DNA from: Eutrophocola sp965662685
GTDB taxonomy: Bacteria; Pseudomonadota; Gammaproteobacteria; Pseudomonadales; Pseudohongiellaceae
Length of the DNA stretch: 64,000 bases
Direction of reading: 5' to 3'
NCBI GenBank assembly: GCA_965662685.1
Contig: CBFIIQ010000008.1
Span: 1-64,000 of the forward strand
A program made the translations under genes and the position numbers. Positions 53,507 through 61,685 of this stretch are shown here, piece by piece. Below the pieces are notes generated by a model, which was given only the letters and a program-made list of their open reading frames with translations, made no database searches and was not told the origin of the DNA. Position 1 is the stretch's first letter, and each line of letters starts with the position of its first letter.

Positions 53507-54952
53507 ATGAACGAATATCAACTCTTCATTGATGGTAAATACCAGTCCTCAGCATCAGGTACCTTTTCTGATGACATGAATCCTGCTACCAACGAAGTCT
53601 ATGCAAAAGTCCAGAACGCCCAGAAAGAAGATTTGGAAACCGTTATTTCCTCTTCTCAAAAAGCCTTTGAGACCTGGAAAGATATGCCGCCTTCGGCTCG
53701 GGAAAAACTATTTCTCGACGTAGCCGACCTGATGGAAGAACGTGCCGCTGAATTACGTGATGTACTGATTGATGAAGCCGGATCCACCATGTTAAAAGCC
53801 GGTTATGAAACTCATCATACGCCAGACTTCCTGCGTTCCATGGCAGGTGAATGTCGACGCATCAAGGGTGAGACCTATGTGTCCAACTACCCGGGTGTGA
53901 AATCCATGGCGATTCGTCGCCCACTGGGTGTGACCGTGGCGATCGCTCCATTTAACTTTCCTCTTCTGCTTGGTGTGCGCAAAATCGGTTTCTCACTGGC
54001 AGCCGGCAATACCATGATTCTGAAGCCTTCGGAAATGACTCCCGTTATTGGCCTGAAACTGGGTGAGCTATTTACCGACGCCGGTTTCCCACCCGGCGTC
54101 CTGAATGTTATTCCTGCGCAAGGTGCAGAGCTGGGCGATGGTCTGATTACAGATTCCCGCGTTAAATTTGTGACGTTTACCGGCTCTACCCGCGTCGGTC
54201 GTCAGGTCGGCGCCACTGCTGCAGCGGCTGGCAAACGCTTTGCTCTTGAGATGGGCGGCAAAAACCCGATTCTTGTCCTTAATGACGCTGATGTCGATTA
54301 CGCAGTGGATACCGCTGCCTTCAGTAACTACATGCATCAGGGCCAGATCTGTATGACGGGCTCACGGGTGATTGTTGAAGCCGGTGTCTATGATGAATTC
54401 TGCGAAAAGATGACCAGAAAAGTTGAAGGCATCCCTTATGGTAATGATCCTCGCACCCCTGGCCTTATTGTTGGTCCGCTGATCAGAACCACACAACCTG
54501 CCTTCATCAAGGAACATCTTGATGCTGCTGTCGCCGCCGGCGCAAAACTGCTGATCGGTGGTGACTCCGAAGGCAATGTGTTCCAGCCAACCGCGATCGC
54601 CGATATCACCGACAGTATGAGCATATTCAAAACGGAACTTTTTGGTCCGGTGATGTCCATCGTCAAAGCCAATGATCATGAGCATGCCGTTGCACTGGCC
54701 AATGATGTTGACTACGGTCTTTCATCGGCGGTGATGTCCAATGATATGCAGAAGATCTGGTACTGTATTGAAAATCTTGAAACCGGTATGGTCCACGTGA
54801 ATGGTCCCAGTGTTCGAGACGAGCCTGTCATTCCCTTTGGTGGAGTGAAAGGTTCCTCACATGGTCGTGAAGGCGGACACTTCTCCATCGATGAATGTAC
54901 GGAACTAAAATGGATCACCATGCAGGTGGGCAAGAACGGTTACCCGTTCTAA
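53507..54952 (+). CDS. Aromatic-type aldehyde dehydrogenase (vanillin/benzaldehyde dehydrogenase-like)
   Basis: 481 residues. NAD(P)-dependent aldehyde dehydrogenase with N150 in APFNFP, E248 in LEMGGKNP and catalytic C282 in GQICMTG. The C-terminal ECTELKWITMQVGKNGYPF and GMVHVNGPSVRDEPVIPFGGVK resemble vanillin and salicylaldehyde dehydrogenases (tail ending YPF), which supports an aromatic aldehyde substrate. It stands within a neighbourhood containing a LigW-like decarboxylase. AGGAG-like GGAG lies close upstream of ATG 53507, and a strong terminator follows. Confidence 0.88.
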   Translation: MNEYQLFIDGKYQSSASGTFSDDMNPATNEVYAKVQNAQKEDLETVISSSQKAFETWKDMPPSAREKLFLDVADLMEERAAELRDVLIDEAGSTMLKAGYETHHTPDFLRSMAGECRRIKGETYVSNYPGVKSMAIRRPLGVTVAIAPFNFPLLLGVRKIGFSLAAGNTMILKPSEMTPVIGLKLGELFTDAGFPPGVLNVIPAQGAELGDGLITDSRVKFVTFTGSTRVGRQVGATAAAAGKRFALEMGGKNPILVLNDADVDYAVDTAAFSNYMHQGQICMTGSRVIVEAGVYDEFCEKMTRKVEGIPYGNDPRTPGLIVGPLIRTTQPAFIKEHLDAAVAAGAKLLIGGDSEGNVFQPTAIADITDSMSIFKTELFGPVMSIVKANDHEHAVALANDVDYGLSSAVMSNDMQKIWYCIENLETGMVHVNGPSVRDEPVIPFGGVKGSSHGREGGHFSIDECTELKWITMQVGKNGYPF

Positions 54953-54974
54953 TCCACTCTGTTACTGATCTTCA

Positions 54975-55001
54975 AAAAAGGGCCTTCGGGCCCTTTTTTT
55001 A
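54975..55001 (+). terminator. Rho-independent terminator
   Basis: GGGCC-TTCG-GGCCC stem-loop, flanked by A on the left and T on the right, so it may act in both directions. It lies 23 nt after the aldehyde dehydrogenase stop. Confidence 0.93.
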
Positions 55002-55114
55002 CAATCCTGTTTTACAGTAACATCTGTAATCCCGGGAATACTGTAAACTATTGCTGCTGAGCCCCATTTTCATCAAGAAAGAACCACAGCTTTATTCAGG
55101 TAATCACTGGAATC

Positions 55115-55495
55115 ATGAACCCCTGGTTTGAACAGCGACATGCTCCCCCACCCGGCACCTACCTGTGCCAGAAAACAGAAATTGATACTAACAAGGTCAA
55201 GGAATTCCGCTTTGGTGGAGCTTCACCTTTCGCCTTCCGCATGTTCATCTATAATGATGATGGTGTGTTCAGGGCCTACCGAAATTCCTGCCCCCATTAT
55301 GATGTCCCCTTGAACCATAATCCCGATGATCTGTTCAGCTCTGACGCTCGATATTTTCAATGCATGACACACTTTGCCAAATTTGAAAAAGGTTCCGGTG
55401 CCTGTATTTCAGGGCCTTGTGAAGGAGAGGCTCTGGAATCCATCCCTATCCAGCAGGATGGTGGAAATTTATTAATAGAAAGGAGTGATTCATAA
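55115..55495 (+). CDS. Small Rieske 2Fe-2S protein
   Basis: 126 residues containing a single Rieske domain: C59-P-H61 and C83-M-T-H86, 21 residues between the two halves. There is no oxygenase catalytic domain, so it is either a Rieske ferredoxin feeding an oxygenase or a stand-alone redox protein. The family is often annotated as Rieske (2Fe-2S) protein. A small membrane protein gene follows by 75 bp. No oxygenase alpha subunit or ferredoxin reductase is present in the window. Confidence 0.9.
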   Translation: MNPWFEQRHAPPPGTYLCQKTEIDTNKVKEFRFGGASPFAFRMFIYNDDGVFRAYRNSCPHYDVPLNHNPDDLFSSDARYFQCMTHFAKFEKGSGACISGPCEGEALESIPIQQDGGNLLIERSDS

Positions 55496-55570
55496 AAGAA
55501 TCCCTGTTCAGTTATTTTGGGAGTATAAAAACATGTATAACCAGCTCTGCAAGACATTGAGTCCATTGAA

Positions 55571-55906
55571 ATGACAAGATCTTCTGATAGCAAAGAGAAT
55601 GTCAATTCTCCCTCAGCAGCTGAAGATGCCGCCACCGCAATGATGGAAAGTGCTGCCAGCAAATTAAATGAAAGAGACTCATCAGCAAGCGTAAAGTTTC
55701 ATCAACTTGGGGTTGTTGTACAACTCCTTGGACTCTCGATTTTGATCATTGTTGCTGGCGTGTTGATATTAAACATACTGTTTATGTCAGAGAAGATTAG
55801 CAAGGCTGCCAATGTGTTTATGCTATTTGCGCTTCCCTGTTATCTGATCAGCACCCTTGTCCGGTTCATGCTGACTGGCTCCAAAAAATTCTTTCCCTGG
55901 CAGTGA
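55571..55906 (+). CDS. Small membrane protein of unknown function, two TM helices
   Basis: 111 residues. A polar, Ser/Ala/Glu-rich N-terminus (1-45) precedes two hydrophobic segments (about 48-70 and 78-100). No recognised domain. It follows the Rieske gene in the same direction and may be cotranscribed. ATG 55571 is the first start of the frame. Confidence 0.65.
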   Translation: MTRSSDSKENVNSPSAAEDAATAMMESAASKLNERDSSASVKFHQLGVVVQLLGLSILIIVAGVLILNILFMSEKISKAANVFMLFALPCYLISTLVRFMLTGSKKFFPWQ

Positions 55907-55951
55907 ATAGTGCACCAGTCAGTTCTGAGGCACGGGTGAAAATTCCAAGCT

Positions 55952-56086
55952 TTATTGGCCGGATGGCTGTCTTCGCGACAGGTCGGCATAAACCTGGCCG
56001 GTAAACCGCTCTGGCGTAATCGCACCTGCAGCACGGGCTTCATCAAAATCGGCAGTTGGCCGCGCGGCCAGCACTTCCTCAAGAAT
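55952..56086 (-). pseudogene. Possible 3' remnant of a hydrolase gene
   Basis: A minus-strand frame of about 43 codons ends at TAA 55952 and reads LEEVLAARPTADFDEARAAG and then AITPERFTGQVYADLSR. This resembles, from memory, the C-terminal end of MBL-fold metallo-hydrolases (COG0491). Its third positions are very GC-rich, unlike neighbouring genes. There is no start and the frame is cut exactly at the REP-like palindrome at 56087. The assignment is weak; the coherent, biased coding look is the main evidence. Confidence 0.35.
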
Positions 56087-56131
56087 TAAAGGGGTCGGAG
56101 GGATTTAAATTAAATCCCTCCGACCCCTTTA
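56087..56131. repeat. REP-like perfect palindrome (21-bp arms)
   Basis: Arms 56087-56107 and 56111-56131 are perfect reverse complements around a 3-nt AAT centre. Each arm contains GGGGTCGGAGGGA or its complement. Such ggggtc-containing palindromes recur in many proteobacteria, often linked with RAYT transposases. It lies between the hydrolase remnant and the 3' end of the DUF5916 gene. It could also terminate transcription. Confidence 0.85.
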
Positions 56132-56138
56132 GTGATAC

Positions 56139-58433
56139 CTAAAACCTGAAGGTATAGTTAAATTTCAGCGACAAATCCCCATTTATCGAGGCAAAATCAT
56201 TGTCTTTATCAAGATCAACCATCCCCCAGTTCAGCACCAGAAACCCCTCCTGCCCCGCTGTGGGTATCCAGCGCAAGCGGCTGTTAATACCTATACCCTC
56301 AGATACATTGTCGTACTGAATACGGTTTGACCAGCTCAGCTCTGGCGTGAAGTTGATCAGGGTATTAAAGGAAGTCAGGCGCACAGTAAAGTTGCCCTGG
56401 GGTAAATGAATTTCATTTTCCGAGACATTCATGCCCAGGTTATAGCGATTACTGGGCTGCCAGCGAATCCCCACGCTTCTTTGTAGATTGTTGCCACCAA
56501 AATAGTCTCCCCACGTCACATTGATGCTGCCTGACAGACGGCGCCGACCGGCGAAGCTGATGCCTGCTGTGCCCTGAGTGAATTCGTAATCGCCCGGAGG
56601 AATCACGACATTACCAATGCCGTTGGAAGCCCGGTAAATGGTAAAAGGCCGAGACAATACTTCCCTGGTTCGAACGATGCTGGCAGAAACCGAATCTCCA
56701 ATATTGTTATTGGCATTCACCCGAACATCTGATACCTGGGAAATCAGCTGGCCAGTATCGAGATCGCTGTTGCGATAGCTGTCGAAGCCGGCATACACTG
56801 AACGCACATAATTACCAGGTTGCAAAAACTGCCTGAAACCAAAGTCCAGCGCATGGTCTTCAATACCAGTCTGATTCACGAACCCCATGGCCGGATTAAA
56901 GTTGTCTTCTATGCGTTTGTATCTGTAACCACCACGCCAGCCATTGGTGTTTGGTGAACTGATGCCCAATCCCCAGGATGCATTATCACCGCTGATTCCA
57001 TCGGTATCTGTTTGTTGATACCAGACTTCACCCTCCACGACTTTATTGCCGGGTAGACGCGAATTCCGGTAACGAAAATCGGCGCCGATCAGGGAATTAT
57101 CGATATTGGAACGCGGATCACCGCTGGTGGCGATGACGCCCAACAGCGATTCATTCAGAATATTCAATGCTGCCCTGCCCACAAAAACTGTCTGGGCATC
57201 CACACCAGCAAGAGTATCCTCATCCTGGCTAACCACCAGAGTACCCACATCCCAGTCGCCGCTACGTCCGCTAACCTTTGCACCAACATTGATGTCTACC
57301 GGCTGGCCACCGGGACTAAGACCAATGCGACGGGAAAAAAAAGGGCGTCCGTTTTGCAGTGCAGACCGGGGCATGGCGTCATTGCCCTCCTCATTAAAAT
57401 TCGCCCCGACACCAATACGACCAAACTGAAAAATATCCGCATCACGAATAAAGAAATCCCGCTGCTCTGGAAAGAAAAGGTTAAAGCGAGTCAGGTTGAC
57501 CTGTCGCGTGTCCACTTCTGTCGCAGAAAAATCTGTATTTATGGTAAGCGCCGCATTGAGCTGAGGTGTGATCTTGTAGAACATATCTATCTGCGGTTCC
57601 AGGGCCTGATCATCGGAACCGGCAGGACCAAATACCCGCTCTTTACGCATAACAAGATATGGCACAACATCCAGTCCCAGGCCCTGGCGTAAATCTTCCA
57701 GTCCGGTGGCGGTGCCGGCAATACTGGGATTAAGCAGACGGTTACGTGAAACCCAGCCAATCTCTTCAGAACTACGCCGGATGGTGCGACGGAAATTTAT
57801 TCCCCATTCAGTATTGCCCGGATCAAACGACAAGGTCTGGAATGGAATACGCATTTCTGTCGTCCAACCCTGTTCATCAATATTGGAGCCTGCCTGCCAG
57901 ATGCCTTCCCAGTTGCGATCCACACCGGAAACATTCTGGTAGATACCTTCGACGCGAACACCGTTGGCATTAATTTCGAAAAGAAAACCACTACGCCGAT
58001 CCAGATAGGGATCAAGCATAATATTAAAGGAATCATCATTGGGCAGACCCTGCCCCTGTAATAAAACATTGGCAGTAATCAGAGAGGGGTCCTCTTCAAA
58101 CATACGAGCACCAATGTATATGGCATCACTGGAATAAAACACCCGGACTTCCGTACGCTGACTTGGGCTGGCGTATTCAAAGGGCGCCATCTGATGAAAA
58201 TCGCTGACTACTGCGGCTCGTGACCAGACATCATCATCAAGCAGTCCATCGATGCGGATATCATTATCAGAAAGACTGGGGACCGAAAAGGACTTGCCGC
58301 CGGTGATTCCTCCCAGAGGAATTTCATCCTGAGCCTGTAACGGAGATTCCACTGCTATCGTTATGGCAATAACAAGACACCAATAAAAAGGGGAACAAGA
58401 AAATATACGGCCAGGTAAACGATTTACTGTCAC
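56139..58433 (-). CDS. DUF5916 protein with CBM9-like domain and C-terminal beta barrel
   Basis: 764 residues. An N-terminal signal peptide (about 1-34, ending LQAQ) is followed by a CBM9/DOMON-like domain (IRIDGLLDDDVWSRAAVVSDF, with EVRVFYSSDAIYIGARMFEED) and a long DUF5916 region containing FFPEQRDFF and RRIGLSP. The last third has alternating strands and ends in TFRF, as for an outer-membrane barrel. Function is unknown; other members are predicted surface proteins in environmental bacteria. It is convergent with the gene remnant and upstream of ligW on the same strand, with 167 bp between. Confidence 0.85.
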   Translation of the reverse strand: MTVNRLPGRIFSCSPFYWCLVIAITIAVESPLQAQDEIPLGGITGGKSFSVPSLSDNDIRIDGLLDDDVWSRAAVVSDFHQMAPFEYASPSQRTEVRVFYSSDAIYIGARMFEEDPSLITANVLLQGQGLPNDDSFNIMLDPYLDRRSGFLFEINANGVRVEGIYQNVSGVDRNWEGIWQAGSNIDEQGWTTEMRIPFQTLSFDPGNTEWGINFRRTIRRSSEEIGWVSRNRLLNPSIAGTATGLEDLRQGLGLDVVPYLVMRKERVFGPAGSDDQALEPQIDMFYKITPQLNAALTINTDFSATEVDTRQVNLTRFNLFFPEQRDFFIRDADIFQFGRIGVGANFNEEGNDAMPRSALQNGRPFFSRRIGLSPGGQPVDINVGAKVSGRSGDWDVGTLVVSQDEDTLAGVDAQTVFVGRAALNILNESLLGVIATSGDPRSNIDNSLIGADFRYRNSRLPGNKVVEGEVWYQQTDTDGISGDNASWGLGISSPNTNGWRGGYRYKRIEDNFNPAMGFVNQTGIEDHALDFGFRQFLQPGNYVRSVYAGFDSYRNSDLDTGQLISQVSDVRVNANNNIGDSVSASIVRTREVLSRPFTIYRASNGIGNVVIPPGDYEFTQGTAGISFAGRRRLSGSINVTWGDYFGGNNLQRSVGIRWQPSNRYNLGMNVSENEIHLPQGNFTVRLTSFNTLINFTPELSWSNRIQYDNVSEGIGINSRLRWIPTAGQEGFLVLNWGMVDLDKDNDFASINGDLSLKFNYTFRF

Positions 58434-58600
58434 AGCATCGCCTTTTATTATTTGGGGAAATGAGCACTGTACGACGGAAAAATGGAATGAATATGAATAC
58501 TCAAGCCTGTACGCAATGACTTTAAAAGAAAAATCCGGTAATTCAACAACCCTTTAAGGTAATCATTGGTTTTTCAAGCATTAGAACAAACCCATAGAGA

Positions 58601-59653
58601 TCATAAGCTGAAGACTTTTGTCGCTACACCTTCAAAGAATAATTTTTTATCCGCATCGCTTATCTCCATGGCATCCATATCAACAACTTCCTGTTTTAGA
58701 TACTGATAGGGATAATCCATCGCATACATAACCCGATCAACACCAATTTGCTGCTGGGCAAATTTTACTGCGGGTTCCCAGGCCATTCCGGAGCAGGTGA
58801 TATAAACATTTTCCTTCAGATAGTCGCTGACTTTTTTCCTGAGTGGCTGCAGAGTTTCATAACGTTTTGAAGAAACCTGGGCGTTGTGCATGAAATCCAG
58901 TCGATACATCCAATAGGGCAAGGCTTCCCCCATGTGACCAATGATCATTTGCAGTTTCGGAAATTGATCAAAAACCCCGGCAGTGATTATGCGCAGCATA
59001 TGCATGCCGGTTTCAACGCCAAAACCAAAAATAGCGCCGTCCAGCCCTACTTCCAGCATTGGCTCAATCATGTTTTTTGGCGGCGTATTGGGGTGCAGAT
59101 AAATGGGCAACTCGAGGGCCTCGGCGGCTTCAAAGATCGGCCAGAACTTTCTGTCACTCAGATATTCTCCATGAGTATGGGAGTTATTGATGACGCCTCT
59201 AAAGCCGAGCGCCTTGCAACGCTCAAGTTCTTGTGCCGCCAGTTCAGGGGCTTGTGGGGCAATGGCACAAAGACCGGCATAACGATCGGGGTGACGATCA
59301 ATCGCCTCTCTCAGAATATCGTTACTGTCCCTGGCAAGGGTTACCGCCGTGTTTTTATCAAACACCTGTACTCCAGGTGAGGTCAGCGAAAGCACTGCGA
59401 AATCAATGCCGGCAGCATCCATATCCGCCAGTCGCTCCTCATCCAGATCAGCCAGTTTCCGCCTCACTGTAGCCGGACGCGGCTCCATGGAGGTACCGTA
59501 AAACCCCCATAAACTGTTAAAGCCCGGATCATCCAGGGTTTTACTGTTGTAAAGGTCGGCATACATTTGCAACAACTCTTCCGGTGCCCAGGCCTCTTCA
59601 GTAGCAATACGCCGGTAGTTTTGATTGGGGGCTATGAGGGTGTTTGCTGTCAT
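58601..59653 (-). CDS. 5-carboxyvanillate decarboxylase-like amidohydrolase (LigW family)
   Basis: 350 residues, close in length and motif placement to LigW/LigW2. The metal-binding set is present: E19 in RIATEEAWAP, H187 in YLHPNT, H240 in IIGHMGE and D313 in YAMDYPYQ. The strings LDGAIFGFGVETGMHMLRI (core FGFGVETGMH) and ALPYWMYRLDFMH match this subfamily closely from memory. LigW removes CO2 from 5-carboxyvanillate to give vanillate without oxidation, in lignin biaryl degradation. Gamma-resorcylate decarboxylase is the nearest alternative. It is divergent from an aldehyde dehydrogenase; a palindromic site lies 39 bp upstream of its ATG. Confidence 0.85.
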   Translation of the reverse strand: MTANTLIAPNQNYRRIATEEAWAPEELLQMYADLYNSKTLDDPGFNSLWGFYGTSMEPRPATVRRKLADLDEERLADMDAAGIDFAVLSLTSPGVQVFDKNTAVTLARDSNDILREAIDRHPDRYAGLCAIAPQAPELAAQELERCKALGFRGVINNSHTHGEYLSDRKFWPIFEAAEALELPIYLHPNTPPKNMIEPMLEVGLDGAIFGFGVETGMHMLRIITAGVFDQFPKLQMIIGHMGEALPYWMYRLDFMHNAQVSSKRYETLQPLRKKVSDYLKENVYITCSGMAWEPAVKFAQQQIGVDRVMYAMDYPYQYLKQEVVDMDAMEISDADKKLFFEGVATKVFSL

Positions 59654-59691
59654 AATTATATTCCCGGGTCAGGCATTACAGGAGTTAAATA

Positions 59692-59708
59692 CTGATCTTT
59701 AAGATCAG
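59692..59708. promoter_or_regulatory. Palindromic operator candidate in the divergent promoter region
   Basis: CTGATCTT-T-AAGATCAG, a perfect 8-1-8 inverted repeat, 39 bp from the ligW-like start and about 100 bp from the aldehyde dehydrogenase start. Its place between divergent catabolic genes suggests a regulator binding site; no cognate regulator gene is adjacent. Confidence 0.5.
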
Positions 59709-59807
59709 CAGTATAGCGAAAAAATTTTACTCGGCGTGCCTTTTGGGTGATCATTACGCCCCTTTTTCCCGTATCAGCACCCAGAAATTACCAATCAGGA
59801 GTTAACC

Positions 59808-61274
59808 GTGGCACAAGCAGAACCACTCAGCAGCAATCCCTTGGCACTTTATCCGGAATTACAGCTGTTCATCGCAGGTGAATGGCTATCCAAAGGCGAC
59901 CGTAAAAGCCAGGAAGTATTGAACCCGGCAACTGGCGAAGTGCTTGGTGAATTGCCTCACGCAACGGAAGCCGATCTGGATCGGGCACTGGCTGCTGCCG
60001 AAGAAGGTTTCAAGGTCTGGCGAGGCAAATTACCGGAAGAACGCAGTGCCGTACTGCGCAAGGCTGCTGTACTCATGCGCGAACGAGGCGAGCAGATCAC
60101 CACTACTGCTTCTCTGGAATCTGGCAAACCTATCATGCAATCGCGTATGGAATTGAAAATGTCTTCCGATGTTCTGGAATGGTATGCCGAGGAAGGCCGA
60201 CGTGCCTATGGTCGAGTATTAACCCAGCGCCAACCCGGTTCACGCATGTATGTGGTTAAAGAACCCGTTGGACCCGTTGCTGCTTTCGCGCCCTGGAATT
60301 TCCCACAGGGAAATCCAGCCAGGAAAATGGGTGCTTCGCTGGCAGCTGGTTGCTCCTGTGTATTCAAACCGGCTGAGGAAACGCCAGGCACTGCGTTACT
60401 GATGGCTAAATGCATGCAGGATGCGGGCTTGCCTGACGGCGTATTGTCAGTGGTCTTCGGTGTACCCCACGTTATTTCTACTTATCTATTGAGCTCCCCG
60501 ATCATCCGCAAAATGTCCTTCACAGGCTCGGTACCGGTGGGCAAGGCACTGATGAAACTGGCAGCGGATAATATGATTCGCACTACCATGGAACTGGGTG
60601 GTCATGCGCCGGTACTGGTATTTGAAGATGCTGATGTTGAAAAAACACTCGATATGGCTGTTGCTGCAAAATTCCGCAACGCCGGTCAGGTGTGTGTGTC
60701 ACCCACCCGCTTCTTTGTCCATGAATCACTTCATGCTGCTTTCGTATCCGGGTTTACCGAGCGCGTGGAAAAAATCACCATAGGCAATGGCCTGGATGAA
60801 AACACCCAGATGGGTCCTCTCATCCATGCCCGTCGTCGTGATGCCATAAGTGCTCTGGTAGATGATGCTGTGGCAAAGGGAGCAACTCTGAATACCGGTG
60901 GTTCAGCTATTGATGGCCCTGGTAACTTCTACAAGCCCACACTACTTTCCGATGTGCCCCTTAATGCCAGAATAATGAACGAAGAACCTTTCGGCCCGGT
61001 GGCCCTGATCAATTCATTCACTGACTTTGATGCAGTGATGAAAGAAGCCAACCGCCTACCTTTCGGTTTGGCGGCCTATGCTTTCACGGAGAACTCCCGA
61101 CGCGTTAACCAGCTCGGTGAACAACTTGAAGCAGGCATGATTGGGATCAACAGTTTTGGCATCTCGGTACCGGAATCACCATTTGGCGGTATCAAGGAAA
61201 GTGGCCATGGCTCGGAAGAAGGCATTGAAGGGCTGGATGCATGTATGGTGACCAAGTTTATTTCGGAAGTGTAG
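59808..61274 (+). CDS. NAD(P)-dependent aldehyde dehydrogenase (succinate-semialdehyde dehydrogenase-like)
   Basis: 488 residues. Catalytic C296 in NAGQVCVSP, general base E262 in MELGGHAP and N164 in APWNFPQGNP. The protein resembles GabD/AldA-type dehydrogenases; substrate prediction is not safe. GTG 59808 with AGGAG 6 nt upstream. Divergent from the LigW-like gene, suggesting shared control and a semialdehyde or aromatic aldehyde substrate. The YciI-type gene follows 81 bp later. Confidence 0.9.
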   Translation: MAQAEPLSSNPLALYPELQLFIAGEWLSKGDRKSQEVLNPATGEVLGELPHATEADLDRALAAAEEGFKVWRGKLPEERSAVLRKAAVLMRERGEQITTTASLESGKPIMQSRMELKMSSDVLEWYAEEGRRAYGRVLTQRQPGSRMYVVKEPVGPVAAFAPWNFPQGNPARKMGASLAAGCSCVFKPAEETPGTALLMAKCMQDAGLPDGVLSVVFGVPHVISTYLLSSPIIRKMSFTGSVPVGKALMKLAADNMIRTTMELGGHAPVLVFEDADVEKTLDMAVAAKFRNAGQVCVSPTRFFVHESLHAAFVSGFTERVEKITIGNGLDENTQMGPLIHARRRDAISALVDDAVAKGATLNTGGSAIDGPGNFYKPTLLSDVPLNARIMNEEPFGPVALINSFTDFDAVMKEANRLPFGLAAYAFTENSRRVNQLGEQLEAGMIGINSFGISVPESPFGGIKESGHGSEEGIEGLDACMVTKFISEV

Positions 61275-61355
61275 TTTTCAGACTTAAAGAAAATGATTAA
61301 ACATAAAATAATAGTATCCATGCCATTAACCTGGTGAATTATCGAAGAGGTCACT

Positions 61356-61646
61356 ATGCAATTTCTTGTTACAGCCCTGGATTACACAGATGCGGAAGCT
61401 ATCGATCGTCGCATGCAGCATCGGGAACAGCACCTGGCCAATGTCAGGGAAATGATTGATTCAGGCAAATTTCTGATGGGAGGGGCAATTCTTGATGATA
61501 ATGAAAAAATGATCGGATCTGCGCTTATGCTGGAATTTCCGGATCGGGAAAGCCTGGATCAGCACCTGGCACAGGACCCCTATATTGATGGCAAAGTCTG
61601 GGAAAAAATCGAAATCAAGACAGTCAAGCTGGTGCCCACGAATTAA
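61356..61646 (+). CDS. YciI-like protein
   Basis: 96 residues of the YciI/dimeric ferredoxin-like fold: MQFLVTALDYTDAEAIDRRM, HREQHLANVREMIDSGKFLMGGAI with the conserved His and Asp, and EFPDRESLDQHLAQDPYIDGKVWEKIEI (core AQDPYIDGKVWE). Members are small dimeric enzymes or accessory proteins often near catabolic genes; the reaction here is unknown. Cotranscription with the upstream aldehyde dehydrogenase is likely. Confidence 0.9.
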   Translation: MQFLVTALDYTDAEAIDRRMQHREQHLANVREMIDSGKFLMGGAILDDNEKMIGSALMLEFPDRESLDQHLAQDPYIDGKVWEKIEIKTVKLVPTN

Positions 61647-61685
61647 TGTTTCTTTTCCTCAGGCTTTGCCACAGAAGAACTTGAT

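Noticed and set aside
54975..55001. Hairpin as a mobile element end
   Set aside because: A GGGCC-TTCG-GGCCC stem with A and T runs is a simple bidirectional terminator.
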